From NCBI GenBank assembly GCA_035478775.1, contig DATIJG010000007.1, forward strand, positions 23,570 through 87,569: a DNA stretch of 64,000 nt, read 5' to 3'. The DNA comes from CAMLQK01 sp035478775 (GTDB taxonomy: Bacteria; Patescibacteriota; Saccharimonadia; Saccharimonadales; UBA4665). Under the pieces are notes generated by a model. It had not been told where the DNA came from and searched no databases. It was given only the letters and a program-made list of their open reading frames with translations. Position numbers and translations under genes: made by a program. Within the stretch, counting starts at the first letter, position 1. Every line of letters begins with the position of its first letter. Positions 35,430 to 43,818 of this stretch are shown one piece after another.

Positions 35430-35435
35430 TATACT
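35430..35435 (+). promoter_or_regulatory. -10 box of the UvrD-like gene (leaderless)
   Basis: TATACT ends 7 nt before the ATG at 35443. Confidence 0.65.
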
Positions 35436-35442
35436 GTAAGCA

Positions 35443-38400
35443 ATGGGAAATTATGAAAAAGCCTTAGGCGGCCTGAACACCGCACAACTGCAGGCCGTTA
35501 CCACAATTGAGGGGCCGGTTTTGGTGATTGCCGGGCCTGGTACTGGTAAAACCCAGCTTTTGGCTACGCGCATTGCCCACATTTTGGCCACTACCGACAC
35601 GTTGCCCGAAAATATCTTGTGCTTAACGTTCACCGACTCCGCCGCCCATAACATGCGCGAACGCTTAAGTAGCATGATCGGCCAAGCCGCGTACAAAATC
35701 ACCATTAGCACTTACCACGCTTTTGGCAGCGACCTCATAAAGCGTTTTCGCGATTATTTCGCAGCCGATGGCGACCTAGAGCCAATCGATGACCTCGGAA
35801 TCGACCGTGTCTTCCGCGAGATTATCGGTGGTTTGGCGTATGACAACCCACTTAAATACAGCGACCAATACTTAAACGATATAAAATCATTTGTCAGCGA
35901 TGCTAAACGTGCACTTTTAAGCCCAGACGACTTACGCATCCTAGCTGCACAAAACCAAGCGTTTATAGACGCCGTAACTCTGGCCGTTTCACAAGCATTG
36001 CAGGGTTTTACGCGCATGGGTGGTAATTCTGTAGTCAAATTCCAAAACTTGGCCGACAACTTACCACCGTTACCAGAGCTAGCGGCGAATCAAGAAGTCA
36101 AGCACTTGCCGCTCGGCCATATGTTCGCGGTCAGTTTACATAACGCTTTGGCTCAAGTTGCCGAAAGCGGCAAAACAACCGAACTAACCAAATGGAAAAA
36201 TACCTGGCTTATTAAAGATGCGCAGGGTAACTTTGTGCCCGACGGCACCAAAACCAACCAAAAACTTTTAGCACTGGCCGATGTGTACGAAAAATACTTA
36301 GCAGCGCTTGCCGAACAGCATTTGTTCGATTACGACGACATGATTTTGCGCGCCGTGCATGCGCTCGAGCACAACACCGACCTCAAATTCACTCTGCAAG
36401 AACAGTATTTATACATTTTACTTGATGAATTTCAAGATACTAACGGAGCCCAGCTGCGTCTGGTTGAATTGCTCACCGACAACCCAGTGCTGGAAAGCCG
36501 GCCGAACGTGTTGGCAGTGGGCGACGACGACCAAGCAATTTATGCTTTTCAGGGCGCAAACTATTCGCACATGTTGCAGTTCCAGCGAATGTATCGAGAC
36601 GTTTTGCTGGTGTCGCTCACCCAAAATTACCGCTCGCATGCCGACATCCTGCACCTCGCCCAAGGTGTTGCAAACCAAATAGACGAGCGCTTACACCACC
36701 ATTTTAAAGGCATCCAAAAAGAGCTCATCGCCAGCAATCCGGCGCTGCCGCAGACCGCAATTATTGAGCGTCACGAGGCCGCCAGCGAGGCTAGCCAGTT
36801 CGCTTGGGTGGCTCGAAGTATACACACCCTTATCGCCAAGGGCATGCAGCCGCATGAAATTGCCGTGCTTGCGCCACAGCATAAATATTTAGAGCCGCTT
36901 GTGCCGTACTTACAGGAACTTGGTATTCCTATAAAATATGACAAGCGCGAAAACGTTTTAGACGACCCGGCGATTAGCCAGCTGCTACGCATGGGTGAGC
37001 TGGTCACTTCGCTGGCGGCCGGGCAGTTTGAGGCCGCCAACACGCTATGGGCCGAGGTGTTAAGCTTTGACTTTTGGCAATTGCCCACCAGCCTTATTTG
37101 GCAGCTCAGCTGGCAAGCTGCCGACGATGGCCAAAACTGGGCTGAAAGCTTACTGCAAAATGAAACATGCAAGCCAATCGCCCTGTTTTTTATGCGCCTG
37201 AGCCAGCTCGCCCAGACTGAAACATTGGAAACCATGTGCGATTATATAGCCGGTGTAGCGCCGCTCGATTTACAGGAGCCGGGTTTTAACAGCTATACTT
37301 CGCCATTTTACGCGCATTATTTTGGCAAAAAACCGGGCGACATGCTGCAAAACATGGGTACGTTTTGGGATTTGCTCAGCAACTTGACGGTGCTGCGTTC
37401 ACGGCTGCGCGATTACAACCGCGCCAGCGAAACACCGCTAGTACTCACCGATTTGCTGCACTTCGCGCACGCCCACCGCGCCGCCAACATCAAGATTTTA
37501 AATACCAGCCCCTACCAAAATAGCGACGACGCTGTGCAGCTCATGACCGCCTTCAAAGCCAAAGGCATGGAGTTTGACACCGTATTTATGTTGGCCGTAA
37601 ACGACGAAGCCTGGGGTGATGCCGCACGCAATCAAACCAGCCGCTTAAGCATTCCCATAAACCTGAACTACATCCGTTATGCCGGTGCTACGCCGGATGA
37701 ACGCCTGCGCCTGTTTTACGTGGCCATTACCCGCGCTCGAACCCGGTTGTTTTTAATGAACTACACGCGAAACTTCAGTGGCAAAACTTTCAATCGGCTG
37801 CGCTATCTCGAAGAGACATTTCAAGATGGCCGCATTACGAGTCCGCTATTGCCAGGAGACGAACAAACCGTTCAAACTATTGCACCGGACGCCGCCAGCG
37901 AAAAACAGCGTGCAAACGAACTCTCGGCCTTTTGGCAGCAGCGCCACCAGTTGGCGTTCAGCCAAGAGCATTCGCGGGCACTGCTGCGTGGCCGCTTACA
38001 GAACTTCCAGCTCAGCCCGACCCATGTAAACGCTTTTATCGACCTCGAGCATGCCGGGCCATTGCCGTTCTTTATGAGCACTATTCTGCGGTTCCCTAAA
38101 GCACCAAACGCCGGTGGGCAATTTGGCAACGCTGTGCACGAAACGCTGGAATGGCTGCACAACCAAAACAAGCAGCAGGGCAGTGTACCCGACATTTCTG
38201 CCACACTTGCACACTTCGAGCGGCGTCTGAAGGCCAAAAAGCTGAGCGCCCAAGATACTACCCAAATGCAGCCCCGAGGCGAAGCCATTTTCCGCGCTTA
38301 TTTGCAGCAGCGCTTACACACTATTAGTGCCCAAAACGAATGCGAACGCAACTTTCGGTTTGAGGGCGTATGCATCGGCCCCGCGCACATGGCCGGCAAA

Positions 38401-38844
38401 ATCGACAAGCTCATTATTGACAAGCAGGCACACACTATCGCTATCGTCGATTATAAAACCGGCAAAAACCGCGAGCGCTGGGACAACAGCGTCACGCTAC
38501 ACAAATATCGGCAGCAATTATATTTATACAAGGCACTCGTGGAACGCTCGGCGAAGTTTAAGGGCTACACTGTCACCGATGCCTACCTGGAATTTGTTGA
38601 GCCCAATGAAGACGGCAACATTACCGAACTCCATTTAGCATTCAACCAAGATGAATATAGCCACATTTGTAAACTTGCTAAGGCAGTGTGGAATGCTGTG
38701 CAAACAATTCACCTGCCAGATATTTCTGCGTATTCTACCGATATGAAAAACATACAACTGTTTGAAAATGACCTCATTGAGCAGTATGTCGACACAACAG
38801 CCAGAACGTCAACAGGGGTCGATGCTCAAACTGCGTTATTATAA
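35443..38844 (+). CDS. UvrD/Rep-type helicase fused to PD-(D/E)XK nuclease
   Basis: The 1133-residue protein has all SF1A helicase motifs: Walker A AGPGTGKTQ (30-38), LTFTDSAAHNMRERL, YDDMI, the Walker B LLDEFQDTNGAQ, GDDDQAIYAFQGA, LTQNYRSH, FKAKGMEFDTVFMLAV and LFYVAITRART. The C-terminal ~250 residues carry a RecB-type nuclease: GNAVHETLEW, GKIDKLIIDKQ and IVDYKTGKNR. This matches AddA/AdnB-like enzymes that process double-strand breaks for recombination. A partner subunit (AddB/AdnA) is not next to it. Transcription is leaderless. Confidence 0.95.
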   Translation: MGNYEKALGGLNTAQLQAVTTIEGPVLVIAGPGTGKTQLLATRIAHILATTDTLPENILCLTFTDSAAHNMRERLSSMIGQAAYKITISTYHAFGSDLIKRFRDYFAADGDLEPIDDLGIDRVFREIIGGLAYDNPLKYSDQYLNDIKSFVSDAKRALLSPDDLRILAAQNQAFIDAVTLAVSQALQGFTRMGGNSVVKFQNLADNLPPLPELAANQEVKHLPLGHMFAVSLHNALAQVAESGKTTELTKWKNTWLIKDAQGNFVPDGTKTNQKLLALADVYEKYLAALAEQHLFDYDDMILRAVHALEHNTDLKFTLQEQYLYILLDEFQDTNGAQLRLVELLTDNPVLESRPNVLAVGDDDQAIYAFQGANYSHMLQFQRMYRDVLLVSLTQNYRSHADILHLAQGVANQIDERLHHHFKGIQKELIASNPALPQTAIIERHEAASEASQFAWVARSIHTLIAKGMQPHEIAVLAPQHKYLEPLVPYLQELGIPIKYDKRENVLDDPAISQLLRMGELVTSLAAGQFEAANTLWAEVLSFDFWQLPTSLIWQLSWQAADDGQNWAESLLQNETCKPIALFFMRLSQLAQTETLETMCDYIAGVAPLDLQEPGFNSYTSPFYAHYFGKKPGDMLQNMGTFWDLLSNLTVLRSRLRDYNRASETPLVLTDLLHFAHAHRAANIKILNTSPYQNSDDAVQLMTAFKAKGMEFDTVFMLAVNDEAWGDAARNQTSRLSIPINLNYIRYAGATPDERLRLFYVAITRARTRLFLMNYTRNFSGKTFNRLRYLEETFQDGRITSPLLPGDEQTVQTIAPDAASEKQRANELSAFWQQRHQLAFSQEHSRALLRGRLQNFQLSPTHVNAFIDLEHAGPLPFFMSTILRFPKAPNAGGQFGNAVHETLEWLHNQNKQQGSVPDISATLAHFERRLKAKKLSAQDTTQMQPRGEAIFRAYLQQRLHTISAQNECERNFRFEGVCIGPAHMAGKIDKLIIDKQAHTIAIVDYKTGKNRERWDNSVTLHKYRQQLYLYKALVERSAKFKGYTVTDAYLEFVEPNEDGNITELHLAFNQDEYSHICKLAKAVWNAVQTIHLPDISAYSTDMKNIQLFENDLIEQYVDTTARTSTGVDAQTALL

Positions 38845-38865
38845 TTACTGCGTAAAAGCGCTCGA

Positions 38866-38900
38866 CAAAAAAATTGAGCCCTAATTGACGGGCTCAATTT
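38866..38900 (-). terminator. Rho-independent terminator of the aquaporin-like gene
   Basis: Minus strand: AAATTGAGCCC-gtcaatta-GGGCTCAATTT runs straight into a row of T residues (38873-38867). The 11-bp stem is perfect. It separates the aquaporin-like gene from the convergent helicase gene and may work in both directions. Confidence 0.9.
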
Positions 38901-38931
38901 ATCGTAGCTTCTTTCAAAGCCTTTGAAGAAA

Positions 38932-39588
38932 TTACTTCTTGGCTTTTTTGGCAGTACCTTCTTTAAGGCTTGCGGCCGGCGCAAACAGCAAGGCGTACAA
39001 GTTAAAGCCGATTACAGCACCCAAAATTGGGCCGAGCACATAAGTGCCCCACACCCATGAACGCACACCCAAAGCAACAGCCGGGTTCAAAATACCACCC
39101 GATGCAGCTGAAGCAGCAATCACACCCAAGGTTAAGCCCATGCCGATTACAGCGGCAGCCTGGCCGAGCGGCAATTTCTGAAAAGCAGCGGAAGCCCAGG
39201 CAATACTAAAGATAAATGCGCCAACAGCTTCGCCAGCCAATACGCGGCCGTCGAACTTACCGGCGTTTGACCAGTGTTGACCTACAAAGTAGGTGTACAG
39301 CCAGTAGGCAGCACCAGCACCCAAGAATTGGGCAGCTATATATGCAACAGCAGGAACGGTCTTAATTCTGCGCGTCGTCCACAAACCGATAGTGATAGCT
39401 GGGTTGACATGTGCTCCGGAAACCTGGGCAAGCGCCAAAGTTACCGCTGCAACCACCAAGCCGGCGGCAATTGCTACGAAGTAAGGAATGCCAATTGTTG
39501 ACTTACTTACCCCTAAAACAATTAGCGTTAGAATACCGGTTCCCAAAAATTCCGCCACACCCATGGCGATCTTTTTTCTACCGAACAT
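38932..39588 (-). CDS. MIP family channel (aquaporin-like), atypical filter
   Basis: The 218-residue protein has six membrane helices and the two half-helix NPA motifs: SGAHVNPAITIG (62-64) and SGGILNPAVALG (168-170). In nearly all aquaporins the second NPA is followed by arginine, part of the ar/R selectivity filter; here the residue is valine. It may therefore pass small neutral solutes other than, or besides, water. It has a good ribosome site (GGAGGG). The C-terminus ends in KKAKK. Confidence 0.92.
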   Translation of the reverse strand: MFGRKKIAMGVAEFLGTGILTLIVLGVSKSTIGIPYFVAIAAGLVVAAVTLALAQVSGAHVNPAITIGLWTTRRIKTVPAVAYIAAQFLGAGAAYWLYTYFVGQHWSNAGKFDGRVLAGEAVGAFIFSIAWASAAFQKLPLGQAAAVIGMGLTLGVIAASAASGGILNPAVALGVRSWVWGTYVLGPILGAVIGFNLYALLFAPAASLKEGTAKKAKK

Positions 39589-39790
39589 ATGCCCTCCGTG
39601 AATTTTTTACGTATTACCTTTAGCGTACGTCATACTGCCAGCCTTGTAAAGAGGCCGCCAGTATTCTGAAAACACACTGTAGTTTCTAGGCGAGGTTATA
39701 CAATAATTAACGTACTCTTGCAAACTTATTACGAATGGTGTATCCTTAGCAGTTAGCGAAACAAATTAAGAACGTATTAGATAGAGATGC

Positions 39791-39796
39791 TATAAT
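39791..39796 (+). promoter_or_regulatory. -10 box before the CxDxR protein gene
   Basis: TATAAT overlaps an in-frame ATG at 39795, so that ATG cannot be in the transcript; the real start must lie downstream, at 39879, after AGGAGG (39866-39871). Confidence 0.6.
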
Positions 39797-39878
39797 GATT
39801 CACGGAGAACACGGCGGCCAAGTTGCTGCCGAACTTGCACAGCAGGGTAATATTGTATTTGCATTAGGAGGCATCGGC

Positions 39879-40916
39879 ATGGCTGAGAACGCTAACTTAC
39901 AACTTGAGAGTGGCTTTTTGCCGCCAGAATTTTTGGCTGAACATGAACAGTTTTATGTGCCGCGTAATAATAAGCAAGTTCTATTAGGTTGTGGTGACGA
40001 CCGCCAGGTCACGCTAGCATCTGCCCAAAAACTAACAAAGAAATACCCTGAAGCCTTAAGTCCATTCGAAGGCTACGCTAGCATTTATGGTGGCGCTGCG
40101 GGCATCGTAAAGGTTGCGCACGTTGTTGGTATTGCCCAATACGGCAAGGGTTTTTATGACCAAGTAGGAGGATTTGAGGGCTTAATGCAAGATTTCGCAG
40201 CCTTTTCTGCTCAGGATAAGGATCCGGAAGGTGTGATTCCCACCTTACATAGCGCCGAGAAATCTGAAGCAGCAGCTGCCCAGAAAGCTAATGACAAAAT
40301 CGATGCCAGCGTCGACCTATGCGAGCACGGCGTTGGTGCCACGGGCTGCGCATACTGTGGCGGCGTTGGTGCGACCTCCCACTTGCTCGCACACAATTCG
40401 CTCATTCGCAGTACCTCACACCAAACTCTCATTAACGCCTTCGGTGACGATAGGTTCCATACTGAACTTAGCGATGCCAACGGCACTTTGGCCGCATGTT
40501 TAGGCGAGGACTTTAACGTTGGTCGCCAAGACTACGTGCGGTATACCGATCCCACAGACCCCAACCACTTTGCGCTTATGATTTTAGCTGGCGACCATAT
40601 TGGCGCCCGCAGGTCAGGCGTTATCACAAATTACGACCTGCACACAGTGCGCAATAGTGCCGCTGCGCATAAAGCAAGCGCTGACTTTTATAGCCAAGAT
40701 GTCGGCATCGCCACCCAAGTGGCACTGCGGGCCTTCAAACGTTACAACCTTGACCCCGAAATGCTACTGCGCGCCTTTGAAATGGACGCCGTGCCGGTGC
40801 GCGCAGTACTCGTTTCACACGATGCCGACGCTGATTTGCAGGGCAAAGCCGAGCCTCAGCCGCTTGGCACCGTCGTTCGGGGCGATTGGCGTAAGACTTT
40901 AGCTGAACTACACTAA
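39879..40916 (+). CDS. Unknown protein with CxDxR and Cys/His motifs
   Basis: From the ATG at 39879, 7 nt after AGGAGG, the protein is 345 residues. I do not recognise the family. It contains VLLGCGDDRQV (C38, D40, R42), followed by YASIYGGAAGI, and later LCEHGVGATGCAYCGG (C148, H150, C157, C160). The first is the C-x-D-x-R pattern of beta-carbonic anhydrases and the second could complete a zinc site, but spacing is unlike known enzymes, so this is only a suggestion. No membrane segment or signal peptide. Confidence 0.7.
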   Translation: MAENANLQLESGFLPPEFLAEHEQFYVPRNNKQVLLGCGDDRQVTLASAQKLTKKYPEALSPFEGYASIYGGAAGIVKVAHVVGIAQYGKGFYDQVGGFEGLMQDFAAFSAQDKDPEGVIPTLHSAEKSEAAAAQKANDKIDASVDLCEHGVGATGCAYCGGVGATSHLLAHNSLIRSTSHQTLINAFGDDRFHTELSDANGTLAACLGEDFNVGRQDYVRYTDPTDPNHFALMILAGDHIGARRSGVITNYDLHTVRNSAAAHKASADFYSQDVGIATQVALRAFKRYNLDPEMLLRAFEMDAVPVRAVLVSHDADADLQGKAEPQPLGTVVRGDWRKTLAELH

Positions 40917-40935
40917 AATAGTAGTTATAAAAACT

Positions 40936-40966
40936 AAAACACGCCTCTTTAACCAAGGCGTGTTTT
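40936..40966. terminator. Bidirectional terminator between the CxDxR gene and the ATP synthase operon
   Basis: AAAACACGCCT-ctttaacca-AGGCGTGTTTT; both strands end in a T-rich stretch. It can end the plus-strand gene at 40916 and the ATP synthase operon, whose last stop is at 41068. Confidence 0.88.
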
Positions 40967-41067
40967 ATCATACCTAGTCGGCAGCCAGTAACTCTAATAA
41001 TTTGAGGATTCACAAATATGGGATGTATTCAAACATTCCCGCGATTTTCTAACATATAGTGTACACG

Positions 41068-41496
41068 TTATCGGTGTTCGCGGTGGCGACGGCGCAAACC
41101 GGCAACATGCAACTGCACCGCTTGGCGGTTAATAAGCGCTTGGGCACGGTCAATTTCGACTTGGTTTTTAGCAGCTTTGCGCAGTTCAACGGCGCGGTCA
41201 TGGGCTTTTTGGGCTTCGGCTTCGTTAATTTCATCGCCACGAGTGGCTTCGTTTACTAAAATACGCACACCAGTTTTAGTAATTTCGGCAACGCCGCCGT
41301 AGGTTGCAAAATGTTCCATGTGATAATCGGCATCGGTTTTTTCTTTACGGATAGTAATGACACCCGGCACGAGCAAACTTAAAAGCGGCTCATGGCCCGG
41401 TAGCACGTTAATTTCACCGGCAGCGCTTGGCAATAAAATAGAGTACGCCTTCGCTTTAAATTTTACGCCATCCAATGCTACGAGTTCTAGCTCCAT
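41068..41496 (-). CDS. atpC: ATP synthase F1 subunit epsilon
   Basis: From the ATG at 41496 the protein is 142 residues. The beta-sandwich N-terminal domain shows LPSAAGEINVLPGHEPLLSLL, and the helical C-terminal domain follows (EINEAEAQKAHDRAVEL), ending in a basic tail (HVAGLRRRHREHR). Epsilon joins gamma in the rotor and can inhibit ATP hydrolysis. The start is marked by GGAAGGG upstream. Remarkably, a second, degenerate copy of its first ~24 codons lies 290 bp upstream, with an unrelated small gene between. Confidence 0.95.
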   Translation of the reverse strand: MELELVALDGVKFKAKAYSILLPSAAGEINVLPGHEPLLSLLVPGVITIRKEKTDADYHMEHFATYGGVAEITKTGVRILVNEATRGDEINEAEAQKAHDRAVELRKAAKNQVEIDRAQALINRQAVQLHVAGLRRRHREHR

Positions 41497-41500
41497 TATT

Positions 41501-41785
41501 TTAATCCCTTCCTTGAGATTGCTGTTCATGCTCTGGTGGCATGTGTTGGGGGAATTCACCATCAATCATTGCACTTGCTGCGAGACTAATAATTCGATCG
41601 CGCTGTGGTGCTAGCTCATCAGGCAGTAAAACGGCTAGTTCCGCGACTCTGCCAGCAGCCTCAGCAAGGCTTTGTCCGCTTGCAGCGGGCGCTTCGGAGG
41701 GGTAACCGGTAAGGTTCGGCTTATTCCTACGAGGTGCCAAAACATTTTTTTGGCCGCCAAGCTTTACGTATGCTCGTACTTTCAT
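41501..41785 (-). CDS. Small unknown protein encoded between the two copies of the atpC start
   Basis: A 94-residue protein, basic at the N-terminus (MKVRAYVKLGGQKNVLAPRR) and rich in Ala, Glu and Gln later on; helical segment AEAAGRVAELAVLLPDELAPQ. Its ATG overlaps the stop of the truncated atpC copy (ATGA), it has its own GGAGG, and its stop lies 4 nt before atpC. It is therefore translated within the ATP synthase operon. No family recognised; an assembly or regulatory role is only guilt by position. Confidence 0.7.
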   Translation of the reverse strand: MKVRAYVKLGGQKNVLAPRRNKPNLTGYPSEAPAASGQSLAEAAGRVAELAVLLPDELAPQRDRIISLAASAMIDGEFPQHMPPEHEQQSQGRD

Positions 41786-41886
41786 ATAAGCCTCCGCTTA
41801 AGCCTGTAATTTTTTGCCGAAGGCAACAAAATAGAGCAGGTTTTCGCTTTAGGCTTTACGCCATCTATCGAGGCTAATTCAATCAT
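41782..41886 (-). pseudogene. Truncated second copy of the atpC 5' end (34 codons, still open)
   Basis: The frame starts MIELASIDGVKPKAKT and continues CSILLPSA, against MELELVALDGVKFKAKA and YSILLPSA at the start of atpC. The DNA match runs about 45 nt at roughly three quarters identity and then stops; the copy loses similarity after the shared LPSA and ends in KNYRLKRRLI. It keeps a ribosome site (AGGA, 6 nt before the ATG) and its stop overlaps the next start, so it may still be translated as a 34-residue peptide. I read it as a remnant of a partial duplication. Confidence 0.75.
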
Positions 41887-41894
41887 GGCACGTC

Positions 41895-42182
41895 CTATTC
41901 ATATAAGTTACCCCATGGCCAGCGTCGCTGTTCGCCGTCATATGCCTCACCACCGTAGGCGACCCATGGGCTTAGTAGAGCGACGTCGAACACCCCTTCC
42001 TCATCACTATATCCGGCAGATTCAGATAGGCTCAAAGGATTGATATTTGCAGCTTCCAAGCGGGCGTCGACAGCATCTTCAATCGAAGGGGTCACGTCTT
42101 GTTGCACTACTGGCGGGCTGCCGCTATCCTCTACGATTGGTATACCGCACAAATCAAATTCTGGGTAACGTGGGCTATCCAT
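41895..42182 (-). CDS. Small acidic unknown protein in the ATP synthase operon
   Basis: A 95-residue, acidic, proline-containing protein (MDSPRYPEFDLCGIPIVED at the start, RRWPWGNLYE at the end). The ATG overlaps the atpD stop (TAATG), so it is translated by ribosomes leaving atpD. No membrane helix and no family recognised. Its likely partner is the F1 sector or its assembly; this is inference from coupling only. Confidence 0.7.
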   Translation of the reverse strand: MDSPRYPEFDLCGIPIVEDSGSPPVVQQDVTPSIEDAVDARLEAANINPLSLSESAGYSDEEGVFDVALLSPWVAYGGEAYDGEQRRWPWGNLYE

Positions 42183-43567
42183 TATTTAACCTCGCTAATG
42201 TCGCCCTTCATGTAAAAAGCAGACTCCGGTTTATCGTCGTGCTTACCATCGATAATTTCTTTGAAGCTCTTAACAGTGTCCTTCAAAGAAACGTACTTAC
42301 CAGGGTTGCCGGTAAACTTCTCGGCCACGTAAAATGGCTGGCTCAAGAAGCGCTGGATGCGGCGGGCACGCGCCACAACTTGCTTATCTTCGTCAGAAAG
42401 TTCGTCCATGCCCAAGATAGCAATGATGTCTTGCAAGTCTTTGTAGCGCTGCAAAATGCGTTGCACTTCGCGGGCTACGGCGTAATGTTCCTCACCGACA
42501 ATTTCAGGGTCGAGCACGGTTGAAGTTGAGTCGAGCGGGTCAACTGCCGGGTAAATACCAATGTCGGTCAGTGCGCGGTTCAACGAAATAGTTGAGTCAA
42601 GGTGGGCAAAGGTGGTTGCCGGAGCCGGGTCAGTAAGGTCGTCGGCGGGCACATACACGGCTTGCACCGAAGTAATCGAACCTTTTTTAGTCGAGGTAAT
42701 GCGCTCCTGCAAAGCACCCATTTCTTGTTGCAAGTTTGGTTGGTAACCCACGGCGCTCGGCAAGCGGCCGAGCAGGGCAGAAACTTCAGAGCCGGCCTGG
42801 GTAAAGCGGAAAATGTTGTCAACAAACAACAATACATCTTTACCTTGGTCGCGGAAGTTCTCAGCCATCGTAAGACCCGAAAGGCCAACGCGCAAACGCG
42901 CTCCTGGCGGCTCATTCATCTGGCCGAACACTAGGCTGGTCTTATCAAGAACGCCAGCTTCCTTCATTTCTTCATAAAGGTCGTTACCTTCACGGGTACG
43001 TTCACCAACGCCAGCAAATACCGAGTTACCACTGTGGAACTTGGCGATGTTGTTAATGAATTCCTGGATTAGAACGGTTTTACCAACGCCGGCACCACCG
43101 AACAGGCCAACCTTTCCGCCTTTTACAATCGGGGCAATGAGGTCGATAACCTTAATGCCGGTTTCCAAAATTTCTACTGAGCCAGCTTGGTCTTCCAGGC
43201 TTGGCGGCGCTTTATGGATAGGCGCGCGCTCGGTAAATTTGTTGTCGCCGCCGTCAATTGGCTGGCCGATAACGTTGAACATACGGCCAGAGGTTTGGTC
43301 GCCCACGGGCACGGTAATTGGTGCGCCGGTGTTTTCAACTTTGTCGCCGCGGCGCAGGCCGTCGGTCGTGCTCAGTGCGATGGTGCGCACTACTGTTTCG
43401 CTTAAGTGCTGGGCAACTTCAAGCAGTACAGTTTTGCCGTTGTGCTCAATTTTAAGCGCATAATTGATAGCTGGCAGCTGGTTTTGCGTAAACTCTACGT
43501 CAACGATCACGCCGACCACTTGCACGATGTGGCCGATGCTGTCTTTTATCTTATCTTTTGTTGTCAT
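42182..43567 (-). CDS. atpD: ATP synthase F1 subunit beta
   Basis: A 461-residue catalytic subunit with Walker A GGAGVGKT (157-164), the catalytic-site GERTREGNDL, and ALLGRLPSAVGYQPNLQQEMG. Length and sequence are normal. Its ATG overlaps the stop of the small 84-residue gene and its stop overlaps the next small gene. Confidence 0.98.
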   Translation of the reverse strand: MTTKDKIKDSIGHIVQVVGVIVDVEFTQNQLPAINYALKIEHNGKTVLLEVAQHLSETVVRTIALSTTDGLRRGDKVENTGAPITVPVGDQTSGRMFNVIGQPIDGGDNKFTERAPIHKAPPSLEDQAGSVEILETGIKVIDLIAPIVKGGKVGLFGGAGVGKTVLIQEFINNIAKFHSGNSVFAGVGERTREGNDLYEEMKEAGVLDKTSLVFGQMNEPPGARLRVGLSGLTMAENFRDQGKDVLLFVDNIFRFTQAGSEVSALLGRLPSAVGYQPNLQQEMGALQERITSTKKGSITSVQAVYVPADDLTDPAPATTFAHLDSTISLNRALTDIGIYPAVDPLDSTSTVLDPEIVGEEHYAVAREVQRILQRYKDLQDIIAILGMDELSDEDKQVVARARRIQRFLSQPFYVAEKFTGNPGKYVSLKDTVKSFKEIIDGKHDDKPESAFYMKGDISEVK

Positions 43568-43818
43568 TGGTTGTCTCCATTCGTTTCCGGAAATTCAATT
43601 ATTACACCGTTTGCAAAAGCATGCTGTGCAGCAGTAACACCCAAAAATGTATCAATACAGTTATCTATCGTACCGGCTGGAATGTTGCCCTCGCCATCAG
43701 CACTCAGAAGTATCCGCTCCAAAAGAGCGGAGTTGACTCCATGTAAAAAGCCTTGGGGCATTTGCATCTCTTTAAAGGCGCTCCAATACGCTGTTTGGAT
43801 ACCATTCGCTTCTGTCAT
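43564..43818 (-). CDS. Small unknown protein between atpG and atpD
   Basis: An 84-residue acidic protein (MTEANGIQTAYWSAFKEMQ at the start) linked by 4-nt overlaps to atpG upstream and atpD downstream. In most bacteria these two genes are adjacent, so the gene is an insertion kept in frame-coupled form. It shows no clear similarity to the other two extra genes in the operon. Function unknown. Confidence 0.7.
   Translation of the reverse strand: MTEANGIQTAYWSAFKEMQMPQGFLHGVNSALLERILLSADGEGNIPAGTIDNCIDTFLGVTAAQHAFANGVIIEFPETNGDNQ

Noticed and set aside
42047..43463. Long plus-strand frames opposite atpD and other ATP synthase genes
   Set aside because: They are shadows of strongly conserved minus-strand genes; no promoters, ribosome sites or domains support them.
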